Of a DNA stretch of 64,000 bases, positions 17,532 to 27,655 are shown piece after piece. The DNA is from an uncultured Eubacteriales bacterium (GTDB lineage Bacteria; Bacillota; Clostridia; Christensenellales; Aristaeellaceae). Position 1 is the stretch's first letter, and each line of letters opens with the position of its first letter. The translations under genes and the position numbers were made by a program. The stretch covers positions 30,129-94,128 of the forward strand of contig CADBCY010000010.1 in the NCBI GenBank assembly GCA_902793325.1, written 5' to 3'. The notes beneath the pieces were generated by a model. It ran no database searches. It saw only the letters and a list, made by a program, of their open reading frames with translations, and was not told where the DNA came from.

Positions 17532-18012
17532 GCTGGGCGTGATCTCCGACAGCCACGACCGGACGGTCTGGCTGGAGAAGTACGCGGACAAGTGCCGCGG
17601 GGAGCGCTACGACGCCGTGTTCCACCTGGGCGATCACGATTCCGACGCGCGCTGGCTGGAGCGGCACGTGGACTGCCCGGTGCTGTTCGTGGCGGGCAAC
17701 TGCGACATGTTTTCCAAGACGCCGCGCGAGGTGCAGGCGAGCTGGGAGGGCCACCGGATCCTGGCGGTGCACGGCCACATGCAGGACGTGAAGTACGGCC
17801 TGGAGCGCCTGTCCAACTGCGCGGAGGAGCGCGGCGCGGACATCGCGCTGTTCGGGCACACGCACGAGCCCTACGTGGGCTGGCTGGGCCCGGTGATGCT
17901 GATGAACCCCGGCGCGCTGATGAACGGGCGGTACGGCGAACTGCTGATCGACGGCAGGCGCCTGGTGCCGCGGCTGGGGAATTTGAGGGGCGAGCGCATC
18001 CCGCGGCCCTGA
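17524..18012 (+). CDS. YfcE/MJ0936-type metallophosphoesterase
   Basis: This 162-aa calcineurin-like phosphoesterase has the metal-binding motifs ISDSHD (7-12), HLGDHDSD (34-41), AGNCD (57-61), AVHGH (80-84) and FGHTHEP (109-115). Relatives hydrolyse phosphodiesters in vitro; the natural substrate is unknown. The start is GTG at 17524, overlapping the end of the rph-rdgB fusion by 8 bases, so translation is coupled. The context is the common rph-rdgB-yfcE neighbourhood. Confidence 0.9.
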   Translation: MIRLGVISDSHDRTVWLEKYADKCRGERYDAVFHLGDHDSDARWLERHVDCPVLFVAGNCDMFSKTPREVQASWEGHRILAVHGHMQDVKYGLERLSNCAEERGADIALFGHTHEPYVGWLGPVMLMNPGALMNGRYGELLIDGRRLVPRLGNLRGERIPRP

Positions 18013-18054
18013 TACACGTTATACGGATTTTACGACGATACGGGAGAGAGCATT

Positions 18055-18681
18055 ATGGAGAGAACGGCATTTGTGTTCCGGGCGCTGCCCGGCAGGCGGG
18101 ACGCCGTGGACGCCGTCGTGGGCGGCATGGCGGAGGAGATCGGGCGCGTCGCGGCGGCGGGCGGGGTGGACAACCTCTCCCTGTGGGGCGTGGCGGACAT
18201 GCTCTACGGCTACGGCGAGTGCGCCGGGGGAACGGACGACATGCTTCCCCTGTGGAACCGGCTCGCGGAGGCGCTTTCGGGGACGGCGGAGCCGCTGTGC
18301 GCGCCGGGGACCATGCGCCTCATGTACCACGACATCGGCATCGTGCGGGCGGACAAGTCGCTCATCCGCCACCGCGTGTTTTCCACGGTGCTGAAGCCTG
18401 GCTGCGAGGAGGAGTACAAGCGCCGCCACGATGGGCTGATCGCCGCGCGGGGCGACGCCGTTTCCGAGGGCCCGGACAGCAACTTCACCATCTGGTACGG
18501 CGCGGGATACATCTTCGGCTACTGCGAGAAGGTCAAGTCCTTCGACCGCCCCATGACCGAGGCGGAGCGGGCGGATACCATCGCCTGGGAGACCCGCCAG
18601 CTCGAAATCATGGACTGGCTCACCGACGACGTGGACTGGATCACCGGCCAGAAGCACGAGCCCATGCGCAGGGTGCTCTAG
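18055..18681 (+). CDS. Tandem RhaM-like (L-rhamnose mutarotase family) protein
   Basis: This 208-aa protein is about twice the length of an L-rhamnose mutarotase (about 104 aa). The C-terminal half (about 104-205) begins RHRVFSTVLKPGCEEEYKRRHDGL, the hallmark of the family, and contains FTIWYGAGYIFGYCE. The N-terminal half (about 1-100) has a parallel layout (TAFVFRALPGRRDAVD..., LSLWGVADMLYGYGE) and looks like a diverged second ferredoxin-like unit, so the protein may fold as the dimer does. Mutarotases interconvert sugar anomers before isomerisation. No other rhamnose genes are adjacent. The ATG at 18055 lacks a strong Shine-Dalgarno (GGGAGAGAG about 5-12 bases upstream). Confidence 0.75.
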   Translation: MERTAFVFRALPGRRDAVDAVVGGMAEEIGRVAAAGGVDNLSLWGVADMLYGYGECAGGTDDMLPLWNRLAEALSGTAEPLCAPGTMRLMYHDIGIVRADKSLIRHRVFSTVLKPGCEEEYKRRHDGLIAARGDAVSEGPDSNFTIWYGAGYIFGYCEKVKSFDRPMTEAERADTIAWETRQLEIMDWLTDDVDWITGQKHEPMRRVL

Positions 18682-18689
18682 CGCGCCAA

Positions 18690-18720
18690 CCCCGCATCCT
18701 GACGGATGCGGGGTCGTTGT
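18690..18720 (+). terminator. Terminator after the RhaM-like gene
   Basis: A 10-bp perfect stem (18690-18699 with 18704-18713, 4-base loop) is followed by TCGTTGTATGC. The U-tract is weak. Confidence 0.6.
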
Positions 18721-18747
18721 ATGCAACACGGTTTTAATGAAAATGGG

Positions 18748-18777
18748 CTGACAGCGCGGGGGGAACTGTGCTATAAT
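18748..18777 (+). promoter_or_regulatory. Promoter of ddl-murF
   Basis: CTGACA and TATAAT with 18-base spacing; the -10 is extended (TGTGCTATAAT). It precedes the ATG of ddl by 45 bases. Confidence 0.75.
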
Positions 18778-18822
18778 AACGTGAATGAATATGCAATAGC
18801 ATGGGAAAGGCGGTTTCTGCCG

Positions 18823-19866
18823 ATGAAGATTGTGGTTTTGTGCGGCGGGCTGAGCATGGAGCGCGACGTCTCCGTCACCAGCAGCACCAAGATTTGCCGC
18901 GCCCTGCGCGCGATGGGCCACCAGGCCGTGCTGGTGGACATGTTCTTCGGCCTGGAGGACATCGACACCCCCGTGGAGCAGCTTTTCGACGCGCTGCCGC
19001 CCATCGCCGACGCCCACGTGAGCGAGGGCATCCCCGACCTGGACGCCGTGCGCGCTTCCCGAAAGTGGAAGAGCCGCAGCAAGGTCGGCAAGGGCGTGTT
19101 CGAGCTGTGCGCGCTGGCGGACGTGGTGTTCCTGGGCCTGCATGGCGCGTGCGGCGAGGACGGGCGCATCCAGGCGACGCTGGACCTGCTGGGGGTGCCC
19201 TACACCGGCAGCGGCTACCTGGGCAGCGCCATCGCCATGGACAAGAACCTGACCAAGCAGCTGGCCCGCGCCGCGGGCGTGCGCACGCCGCAGTGGTTCA
19301 TGTACTTCTACGACGAGGCGCTGGAGCGCTTCATAGCCCGCGTGCAGCTCCCCTGCGTGGTGAAGCCCGTGGACAGCGGCAGCAGCATCGGCGTGGCCAT
19401 CGCCTACAGCGAGGCGGAGCTGCGCGACGCGCTGGAGGCCAACCGCCACCTGGGCAGGGTCATCGTGGAGCAGTACATCAAGGGCCGCGAGATCGACGTC
19501 GGCGTGCTGAACGACCGCAGCCTGCCCTCCATCGAGATCATCCCCAAGACCGGCTTCTACGACTACAAGAACAAGTACCAGGCCGGGGCGACCACCGAGA
19601 TCTGCCCCTCGCCCATCGACCCCGCCATTGAGGACGGGCTGGGGGCCATGGCGCTGCAGGTGCACCGGCTGCTGGGGCTGGGCTCCTATTCGCGGTCGGA
19701 TTACATCGTGGACGAAAAGGGCGACATCTACTTCATCGAGATCAATACCCTGCCCGGCATGACGCCCACCAGCCTCATGCCCCAGGAGGCCGCGGCGGTC
19801 GGCATCGACTTCAACGAGCTGTGCCGGCAGATCATCGCCGCCGCCGTGAAGGGGGACGAGGCATGA
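18823..19866 (+). CDS. ddl: D-alanine--D-alanine ligase
   Basis: This 347-aa cytoplasmic ATP-grasp enzyme makes the D-Ala-D-Ala dipeptide for peptidoglycan. Seen are the N-terminal VVLCGGLSMERDVSVTSS, the ATP-grasp loop LPCVVKPVDSGSSIGVA (about 178-194), GREIDVGVLND and the metal/ligand site YFIEINTLPGMTPTSLMPQEAAAVG near the C-terminus. The start at 18823 is chosen because the protein then begins MKIVVLCGG as in homologues; the longer frame to 18706 covers the promoter and a terminator. Its stop overlaps the murF start (ATGA), so the two are one operon supplying and using D-Ala-D-Ala. Confidence 0.95.
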   Translation: MKIVVLCGGLSMERDVSVTSSTKICRALRAMGHQAVLVDMFFGLEDIDTPVEQLFDALPPIADAHVSEGIPDLDAVRASRKWKSRSKVGKGVFELCALADVVFLGLHGACGEDGRIQATLDLLGVPYTGSGYLGSAIAMDKNLTKQLARAAGVRTPQWFMYFYDEALERFIARVQLPCVVKPVDSGSSIGVAIAYSEAELRDALEANRHLGRVIVEQYIKGREIDVGVLNDRSLPSIEIIPKTGFYDYKNKYQAGATTEICPSPIDPAIEDGLGAMALQVHRLLGLGSYSRSDYIVDEKGDIYFIEINTLPGMTPTSLMPQEAAAVGIDFNELCRQIIAAAVKGDEA

Positions 19867-21221
19867 AGCCCTTCCTGCTGAAGGACGTCGTGGCGGCCAC
19901 CGGCGGCGCGTTCCGCGGCGATGCGTCGGCGCTGGAGCGGGAGATCACCTTCGTGACCAGCGACAGCCGCACCGCCGCGCCGGGCGCGCTGTTCGTCGCC
20001 TTCAAGGGCGCGCGGGCGGACGGGCACGACTTCATGGCCGGGTGCCTGGAGAAGGGCGCGGCGGCCTGCCTGACCGAGCGCGAGCCCCGCGAGGGCGAGA
20101 CGCCGTGCGTCGTCGTGGAATCCACGCTGGCGGCCATGGGCGCGCTGGCGGCCTGGCACCGCAGCCGCTTCCACATCCCCGTGGTCGGCATCACCGGCAG
20201 CGTCGGCAAGACCACCACCAAGGAAATGATCGCCGCGGTGCTGGAGCAGAAGTACGTCACCCACCGCACCGAGAAGAACTTCAACAACGAGCTGGGCGTG
20301 CCGCAGACGCTGCTGCGCCTGGGCGACGAGCACCAGGTGTCGGTGGTGGAAATGGGCATCAGCGGCTTCGGCGAAATGCGGCGGCTCACCGCCATGGTGC
20401 GGCCCACCGTCGCCGTGTTCAGCGTCATCGGCTACTCCCACCTGGAGTTCCTCGGGGACCGCGACGGCGTGCTGCGCGCCAAGTCCGAGATCTTCGAGGG
20501 TATGGGCAGGGACGGCATCGCCGTGCTGAACGGCGACGACGACAAGCTGGCGAACTGCAGGCCCGACATGCGCCGGATCACCTACGGCCTGGGCGCGGAC
20601 AACGACGTGCGGGCCGAGAACGTGCGCAACCTGGGCACCGACGGCATCGAGCTGACCATCCGCCACGCGGGCGGCGCCTTCGAGGCCCGCATCCCGGCCT
20701 TCGGCAGCCACATGGTGTACGCGGCGCTGGCGGGCGCGGCGGTGGGCCTGGCGCTGGGCCTGAGCGAGGCGCAGATCGCCGCAGGCATCGCGGGCTACCG
20801 CACCGTGGGCGACCGCGCGCGGGTCATCGAGGCGGGGGAGATCACCGTCATCAGCGACTGCTACAACGCCAACCCCAACTCCGCGCGCGCGGCGCTGGAT
20901 TCGCTGGCGTCGCTGCAGGGCCGCCGCGTGTGCATCCTGGGCGACATGCTGGAGCTGGGCGCGGAGACGGCGAAGCTGCACGCGGACATCGGCGCGTATG
21001 CCGCGAAGCTGGGCGTCGAGGAGATCATCGGCTGCGGCGCGCTGGCGCGGCACATCGTCGAGGGCGCGCGGGCCGCGGACGGCGAGGCGACGTACTTCCC
21101 GGACAAGGAGCGCCTCATCGCGGCGCTTCCCGGGCGGATCCGCCCCGGCGACCGGGTGCTGGTGAAGGCCTCCCACAGCATGGCTTTCGAGGACATCGTG
21201 AAGGCGCTGACGGAAAAATAG
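19863..21221 (+). CDS. murF: UDP-N-acetylmuramoyl-tripeptide--D-alanyl-D-alanine ligase
   Basis: This 452-aa Mur ligase adds the Ddl product D-Ala-D-Ala to the UDP-MurNAc-tripeptide in the cytoplasm. The central domain has the ATP-binding P-loop GITGSVGKTTTKEM (about 111-124), FNNELGVPQTLL and the catalytic VVEMGISGFGEMRRL. The C-terminal domain contains SDCYNANPNSARAALDSL and GDMLELG. It starts with ATG inside the ATGA overlap with ddl. Confidence 0.96.
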   Translation: MKPFLLKDVVAATGGAFRGDASALEREITFVTSDSRTAAPGALFVAFKGARADGHDFMAGCLEKGAAACLTEREPREGETPCVVVESTLAAMGALAAWHRSRFHIPVVGITGSVGKTTTKEMIAAVLEQKYVTHRTEKNFNNELGVPQTLLRLGDEHQVSVVEMGISGFGEMRRLTAMVRPTVAVFSVIGYSHLEFLGDRDGVLRAKSEIFEGMGRDGIAVLNGDDDKLANCRPDMRRITYGLGADNDVRAENVRNLGTDGIELTIRHAGGAFEARIPAFGSHMVYAALAGAAVGLALGLSEAQIAAGIAGYRTVGDRARVIEAGEITVISDCYNANPNSARAALDSLASLQGRRVCILGDMLELGAETAKLHADIGAYAAKLGVEEIIGCGALARHIVEGARAADGEATYFPDKERLIAALPGRIRPGDRVLVKASHSMAFEDIVKALTEK

Positions 21222-21241
21222 ACGGAACGGGAGGGACAGGC

Positions 21242-21664
21242 ATGCTGAATACGGCGCTGCGCTTCATGAGCGAGTGTGACCGCGTGGGCCTGAAGTACCG
21301 GGAGAGCCGGGACCTGGACGACGGTTCCAGCCTGGTGGCCTGCGGCGTGAGCGGCAAGAACAACGCCCGCTACGACGTGCTGTTCATCTTCGACAAGGAC
21401 CAGCACACCGTGTCGGAGCGGGTCGTGGGCCTGGTGAGCTACGACGCGGAGAAGGAACAGGCCATGCGGGACGTGGTCAACGAGCTGAACGGCATCTACC
21501 GCTGGTTCAAGTTTTACACCAAGGACGGGGGCAAGGTGAACGTCCAGGCGGACGCCATCATCAGCGAGGAGACCAGCGACCGCATCTGCGTGGAGCTTCT
21601 GCTGCGCACGATGAAGGTGATCGACGACGCCTACCCGAAGTTCATGCACGTGCTGTGGGGCTGA
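21242..21664 (+). CDS. YbjN-like domain protein
   Basis: This 140-aa cytoplasmic alpha/beta protein has no catalytic motif. The N-terminal helix followed by YDVLFIFDKDQHTVSERVVGLVSYDAEKEQAMRDVVNELNGIYRWFKF fits the YbjN fold, related to type III secretion chaperones, but I rate this as a fold-level match only. The function is unknown. ATG at 21242 is preceded by GGGAGGG at 8 bases. It follows murF by 20 bases and is probably co-transcribed to the bidirectional terminator at 21686. Confidence 0.6.
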   Translation: MLNTALRFMSECDRVGLKYRESRDLDDGSSLVACGVSGKNNARYDVLFIFDKDQHTVSERVVGLVSYDAEKEQAMRDVVNELNGIYRWFKFYTKDGGKVNVQADAIISEETSDRICVELLLRTMKVIDDAYPKFMHVLWG

Positions 21665-21685
21665 CGGCCCCACGAAATACAATTT

Positions 21686-21727
21686 GCGCCCTTCGCCGCA
21701 TATGGCGAAGGGCGCCGGTTTGTTTTC
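21686..21727. terminator. Bidirectional terminator between convergent genes
   Basis: A 12-bp perfect stem (21686-21697 with 21704-21715) with GGTTTGTTTTCC on the plus side and AAATTGTATTTC on the minus side. It separates the murF operon from the phosphatase gene. Confidence 0.8.
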
Positions 21728-21730
21728 CCG

Positions 21731-22906
21731 TCAGAAGAAGCGGACCTGCACCTGCTTGCCCATCTCCTCCAGGCGCTTGGAGAGGCTGTCGATGAGCTGG
21801 AACTTCGCGCCGAAGGCCAGCGAGAGCTTGGGGTTCTGGTGGGCGGGGTTCATGGCGCAGCCCACGAAGAAATTCACCTCGGTGGCGCGCTCGAACAGTT
21901 GGCGGCTGATCTGCGCCGCGCCGTCCTTCCGGCCCTCCCAGGTGGAATGCAGCTGCGTGCCGTCCAGGTACTCCCCGGCGTACTCCAGCACGCGCGAGAT
22001 GGTCAGCGCGCCTTCCGCGGCGATGTCCACGCCCTCCAGACAGTACAGCGGCGGGAGGTCGGAATCGCAGTAGTCCAGGCTGGCGGACAGCGGCTTGCCC
22101 AGGTGCCGCGCGGCGATGCGGTTGGTGGTGCCGCCGCAGACGATGTGCGTGCCCGGCTGCGCGAAGAACAGCTCGCACATGGCCTCGTCCAGCGTGGCGG
22201 AGGAGGGCGGGCCGATCATCACGTTCACGGTGTGCGGGCGGCGCAAGCGCATGACGGCGACGGTGGTGTCGTCGCCGGGGCTGCCGCTGTACAGGTTCAG
22301 GCATTCCTCCGCCAGCGTGCAGGCGAGGCGCTTGGCGGTGGCGTCCGGGTCGTAGTGCTCCTCGAGGAAGCGCAGCGCGTTCTCATGGCCCCAGCCGAAC
22401 GGGTACGCCCCGCCCAGCCCCGCGTGGATGACGCCGTCGCTCATCACCGCGAACACGTCATTCTCCCGGCACTCGAAGCGGCTCTCGTAGATCCGCTTGT
22501 CCTCGATGATGCGGGTATTGTACTCGAAGTTGTAGTTGCGCCCGTTGCGCAGCACGATCGTGTGGGGGTTGTCGAAGCGCGTGAGCTCCACGTACTTCCG
22601 GTCGCGGATCCTGATGATGGTGAACGTGGAGTAGGCGATCTTGCGCGTGGTGCTCTCCGGCAGCGAGCGCACCACGGTGTTCACGCAGTCCTCCACCGAC
22701 ATGCCGCCGGCGCTCATGGTGGCGAGGATCTGCGCGGTGAGGGTGGCGAGGATGTTGGCCTTCACGCCGCTGCCCAGCCCGTCGGCCAGCACGCAGATGC
22801 GGTCGCTGTCCGTGCCGCTGAACACCACGCGGTCGCCGCACAGCTGCTCGCCGTGCTTGATGAGGCTGATCCAGCCCGTATCGATGGTCAAGGCGTTGTT
22901 CATCAT
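21731..22906 (-). CDS. SpoIIE/PP2C-type protein phosphatase linked to a sensory hydrogenase
   Basis: This 391-aa protein has an N-terminal PPM-type serine phosphatase domain (about 1-225) with the metal-binding motifs VLADGLGSG (38-46), VMSDGVIHAG and GDDTTVAV. A C-terminal region (about 228-391) of unknown fold has the same general length as the tail seen in hydrogenase-linked phosphatases. There is no membrane segment. Its start overlaps the stop of the hydrogenase-like gene (ATGA), so the two are made together. In the group C [FeFe]-hydrogenase clusters of Clostridia such phosphatases are thought to be the output of H2 or redox sensing; the target phosphoprotein is not known. Confidence 0.87.
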   Translation of the reverse strand: MMNNALTIDTGWISLIKHGEQLCGDRVVFSGTDSDRICVLADGLGSGVKANILATLTAQILATMSAGGMSVEDCVNTVVRSLPESTTRKIAYSTFTIIRIRDRKYVELTRFDNPHTIVLRNGRNYNFEYNTRIIEDKRIYESRFECRENDVFAVMSDGVIHAGLGGAYPFGWGHENALRFLEEHYDPDATAKRLACTLAEECLNLYSGSPGDDTTVAVMRLRRPHTVNVMIGPPSSATLDEAMCELFFAQPGTHIVCGGTTNRIAARHLGKPLSASLDYCDSDLPPLYCLEGVDIAAEGALTISRVLEYAGEYLDGTQLHSTWEGRKDGAAQISRQLFERATEVNFFVGCAMNPAHQNPKLSLAFGAKFQLIDSLSKRLEEMGKQVQVRFF

Positions 22907-24249
22907 TCCTGTATCGCTTCCTTCAGCTTTTCGAGCATCACCTTCGTCTCGGCGGTGGTCTCGCCCAGTATGGAGGCGATGTCCTGCACCACGCGCATCT
23001 GCCGGTCGATGACGCGGTCGGCGGCGGCCAGCGTGTTATCCACGACTTCCTTGGAGTGGCGCTCGGCCTTCTCGTGCAGGTAGGGCAAGCACATGTCCAT
23101 GTCGGCCTTGCCCAGGCACAGCGCGGCGGCCATCTCCCGGCAGGTGGGGTAGCCGCAGGCGCCGCAGTTCAGCGCGGTGTCGGGGCTGTTCTTGTTCAGC
23201 CGCACCAGCACCTGCTCCACCGCCTCCTCCGGCGGCACGATCCGCTCCACCGGCTCGGGGGTGAACGCCTTAAGCACCGACGCCGGCTCGCTCACGCCGA
23301 AGTCCCACTCGCCCGCGTAGCCGTTCACGGCCACGGTGCCGCGGATGCGGTTCTCGTAGCGGTTGCTGCGGATGGCGGGGCCGTTGACGCAACTGCCCTC
23401 GCAGGCGGTCATCTCCAGGAAGGCGTGGCTGACGCCGCCCTGGCGCAGCTCCTCCAGTGCGGCGATGCAGTCGCCCACGCCGTCGATGGACACGCGGCTC
23501 CAGCCGGGCACGCGGGTCATGGATTTCACGATGCCGTCCTGGCGGGGATAGCGCCGCGCGCGGATGCCGCGCTCGGCCTTCGTGTGGCTATTGATGCACC
23601 GCACGCCCTGCTCGTGCATCCACTGCTTTAAGTCGGAGAACAGTATGACCGCGTCCGCGCAGCCGGTGGAAATGGCCTCGTCCTTGCGCACGTAGCAGGG
23701 GCCGATGTACACCACCAGGGCGTCGGGATACTGGCGGCGCAGGCGGCGACAGTGGACCTCCATGGGGCTCTGCACGTTCGCCAGGTACTTGAGCATGTCG
23801 GGGTAATACTTGCAGATCAGCAGGTTGATGGCCGGGCAGACGCTGGAGATGAGGATGTCCTTCTCGTTCTCGCGCATGATGCGCTCGTACTCGCGGCTGA
23901 CGATCTCCGCGCCGATGGCCATTTCCTCCACCTCGAAAAAGCCCAGCTGCAACAGGCCCTCCCGCAGGTCCTCGATGCAGGAGACGTCGAAGTCGGAGAT
24001 GAAGGCGGGGTCGAGGCTGGCCACCACCTGGCGCCCGGCGCGCAACTGGCGCTTCACGGCGTCCAGGTCGAACTGGGAGTAGCCGCCGTGGCGGGGACAG
24101 GTCACCACGCACTCGCCGCAGCCGATGCACTCGTTCTGTATGATCTCCGCGTGGCCGTTCGTGAAGCGGATGGCCTTCAGCAGGCAGTTGCGGATGCACT
24201 TGTAGCAGTCGCGGCAGTTATCCTGGTTGAGGCGCAGGATGGGGTACAT
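22903..24249 (-). CDS. Sensory-type (group C-like) [FeFe]-hydrogenase
   Basis: This 448-aa iron-sulfur protein begins with two 4Fe-4S motifs (C12/C15/C18/C22 and C41/C44/C47/C51). A compact H-cluster domain (about 70-300) keeps all four ligand cysteines: C138 in ISSVCPAI, C185 in GPCYVRKDE, and C283 and C287 in EMTACEGSCVNG. V137 replaces the proton-relay Cys of catalytic enzymes, as in putative sensory hydrogenases where this position is also not Cys. A further Fe-S domain (C362/C365/C370/C387) is followed by a C-terminal helical, probably coiled-coil tail (about 392-448) in the place where many relatives have a PAS domain. ATG at 24249 is chosen because GGGAG lies 8 bases upstream. Maturases HydEFG must be encoded elsewhere. 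Confidence 0.88.
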   Translation of the reverse strand: MYPILRLNQDNCRDCYKCIRNCLLKAIRFTNGHAEIIQNECIGCGECVVTCPRHGGYSQFDLDAVKRQLRAGRQVVASLDPAFISDFDVSCIEDLREGLLQLGFFEVEEMAIGAEIVSREYERIMRENEKDILISSVCPAINLLICKYYPDMLKYLANVQSPMEVHCRRLRRQYPDALVVYIGPCYVRKDEAISTGCADAVILFSDLKQWMHEQGVRCINSHTKAERGIRARRYPRQDGIVKSMTRVPGWSRVSIDGVGDCIAALEELRQGGVSHAFLEMTACEGSCVNGPAIRSNRYENRIRGTVAVNGYAGEWDFGVSEPASVLKAFTPEPVERIVPPEEAVEQVLVRLNKNSPDTALNCGACGYPTCREMAAALCLGKADMDMCLPYLHEKAERHSKEVVDNTLAAADRVIDRQMRVVQDIASILGETTAETKVMLEKLKEAIQE

Positions 24250-24353
24250 GCTCATCACTCCCGTCGTGTTATTGCTGCCGGAGGTCGTATCCGGGATCCC
24301 CGAAGCGCAGGTTCGGCCCCTCCCCGGGCCTGGCGCGCCGGAGAGAATGGAAC

Positions 24354-24380
24354 CGCCGGCCGCGCGAAGGCGGGCCGGCG
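24354..24380. other. GC-rich hairpin in the ferredoxin-hydrogenase spacer
   Basis: Arms CGCCGGCC (24354-24361) and GGCCGGCG (24373-24380) flank an 11-base loop in the 147-base spacer between the two genes. There is no U-tract. It could stabilise the upstream message or attenuate read-through. Confidence 0.4.
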
Positions 24381-24396
24381 TGGAAACGGCGCGGGA

Positions 24397-24639
24397 TTAC
24401 CCGAGCCTGGCAAGGATTTCGTCGTTGAAGAAGCGTTCGGCGTCGTCCTTCTGGATGATGTGGGTGACGTCGTCGATGCTCACGCACACGCCCTCGCCGC
24501 ACTTGCCCATGCAAAACGTGCCGGACAGGGAGACCCGGTCCTCCAGATGGTGCTCCTCCACCAGGCGCTTGAAGGTCTCCACGACGGACTTGGAGCCCAG
24601 CAGATGGCAGGTGCTGCCCACGCAGATGGTCACTTTCAT
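24397..24639 (-). CDS. Thioredoxin-like [2Fe-2S] ferredoxin
   Basis: This 80-aa protein corresponds to the [2Fe-2S] thioredoxin-fold domain of NuoE/HndA-type subunits. It has the ligand pattern C-x4-C (ICVGSTCHLLGS, residues 6-17) and C-x3-C (FCMGKCGEG, about 42-50). It would carry electrons to or from the neighbouring hydrogenase-like protein. ATG at 24639 has GGGAGGT 8 bases upstream. The three genes ferredoxin, hydrogenase and phosphatase run in the same direction and form one module. Confidence 0.9.
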   Translation of the reverse strand: MKVTICVGSTCHLLGSKSVVETFKRLVEEHHLEDRVSLSGTFCMGKCGEGVCVSIDDVTHIIQKDDAERFFNDEILARLG

Positions 24640-24728
24640 GGTTGCGATACCTCCCACAGTGATTGGTTCGTGTTCGATACTATGATAGCATATCCCCGGG
24701 AAAAAAGCAATCCCGGCGGGAGCGGACG

Positions 24729-24780
24729 AAAAAGAAAGGGCTGTCCCAACTCGGGGTGCGAGCGCGCCCGGGACAGCCCT
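24729..24780 (-). terminator. Terminator of leuS
   Basis: An 11-bp perfect stem (24737-24747 with 24770-24780) with a structured 22-base loop is followed on the minus strand by TTTCTTTTTCG, 11 bases past the leuS stop. Confidence 0.88.
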
Positions 24781-24790
24781 GTCGCTTCGG

Positions 24791-27208
<2,418 letters not shown>

Positions 27209-27261
27209 GTTCGGTTCGCTCCTTCAACTGGTTTGCCCGGGTGACCGGGTTGCTCGTGGGT

Positions 27262-27300
27262 AAAAAAACAAGCCTCCCGTCTCGCCAAGAGACGGAAGGC
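27262..27300 (-). terminator. T-box attenuator hairpin
   Basis: A 12-bp stem with one mismatch (27272-27283 with 27289-27300) is followed on the minus strand by seven T residues (27268-27262). It competes with the antiterminator formed by the T-box core. Confidence 0.88.
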
Positions 27301-27497
27301 GCATTGCCTTTCGCGGTACCACTCTCGTTGATTCCCCGCGGGGAATCCCCTCGACGCCGGTAACGGCGGCCGCCGCCCCGCGCGATCGGCGCAGGGATGC
27401 TCCGGAACGAGTTCGGCGGGATCGCGGCGCTGCCTTTCAGCCATGGGCAGCTCTCTTTGGCCTGCGACGGTCCGCGTACTGCTTTCCTTCAACGCGA
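27262..27497 (-). promoter_or_regulatory. T-box leader of leuS
   Basis: The minus-strand leader contains the T-box core GTGGTACCGCG (complement at 27312-27322), the most conserved part of this tRNA-sensing riboswitch. The UGGU in it fits an uncharged tRNA with discriminator A, as in tRNA-Leu. Upstream is a Stem I region (about 27340-27490) with an AGAGAGCTG... segment; a CTC triplet in GAACTCGTTCC is a plausible Leu specifier, though I cannot fold it with certainty. Uncharged tRNA-Leu would favour the antiterminator and leuS expression. Confidence 0.88.
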
Positions 27498-27502
27498 TAC
27501 CT

Positions 27503-27531
27503 ATTATAGTGGCTCCCCGCGGCGTTGTCAA
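27503..27531 (-). promoter_or_regulatory. Consensus promoter of leuS leader
   Basis: On the minus strand TTGACA and TATAAT with a 17-base spacer; transcription would begin near 27496. Confidence 0.88.
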
Positions 27532-27611
27532 GCGCCGAACGTTAAATGGGCGGGAAGGGCGCGGGAATCGCGCGCAGCGCCCCGGGCGACGGGATGCGTC
27601 CGCGCGGGCAG

Positions 27612-27641
27612 AAAAAAGCGGGGCGGAAAACTCCGCCCCGC
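27612..27641 (-). terminator. Terminator of secG
   Basis: A 10-bp perfect GC stem (27618-27627 with 27632-27641) is followed on the minus strand by TTTTTT, 15 bases beyond the stop codon. Confidence 0.9.
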
Positions 27642-27655
27642 GCATTTTCAGGGGA

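Noticed and set aside
24354-24380. Riboswitch or terminator in the ferredoxin-hydrogenase spacer
   Set aside because: Only a simple GC hairpin with no U-tract and no known riboswitch core could be seen.
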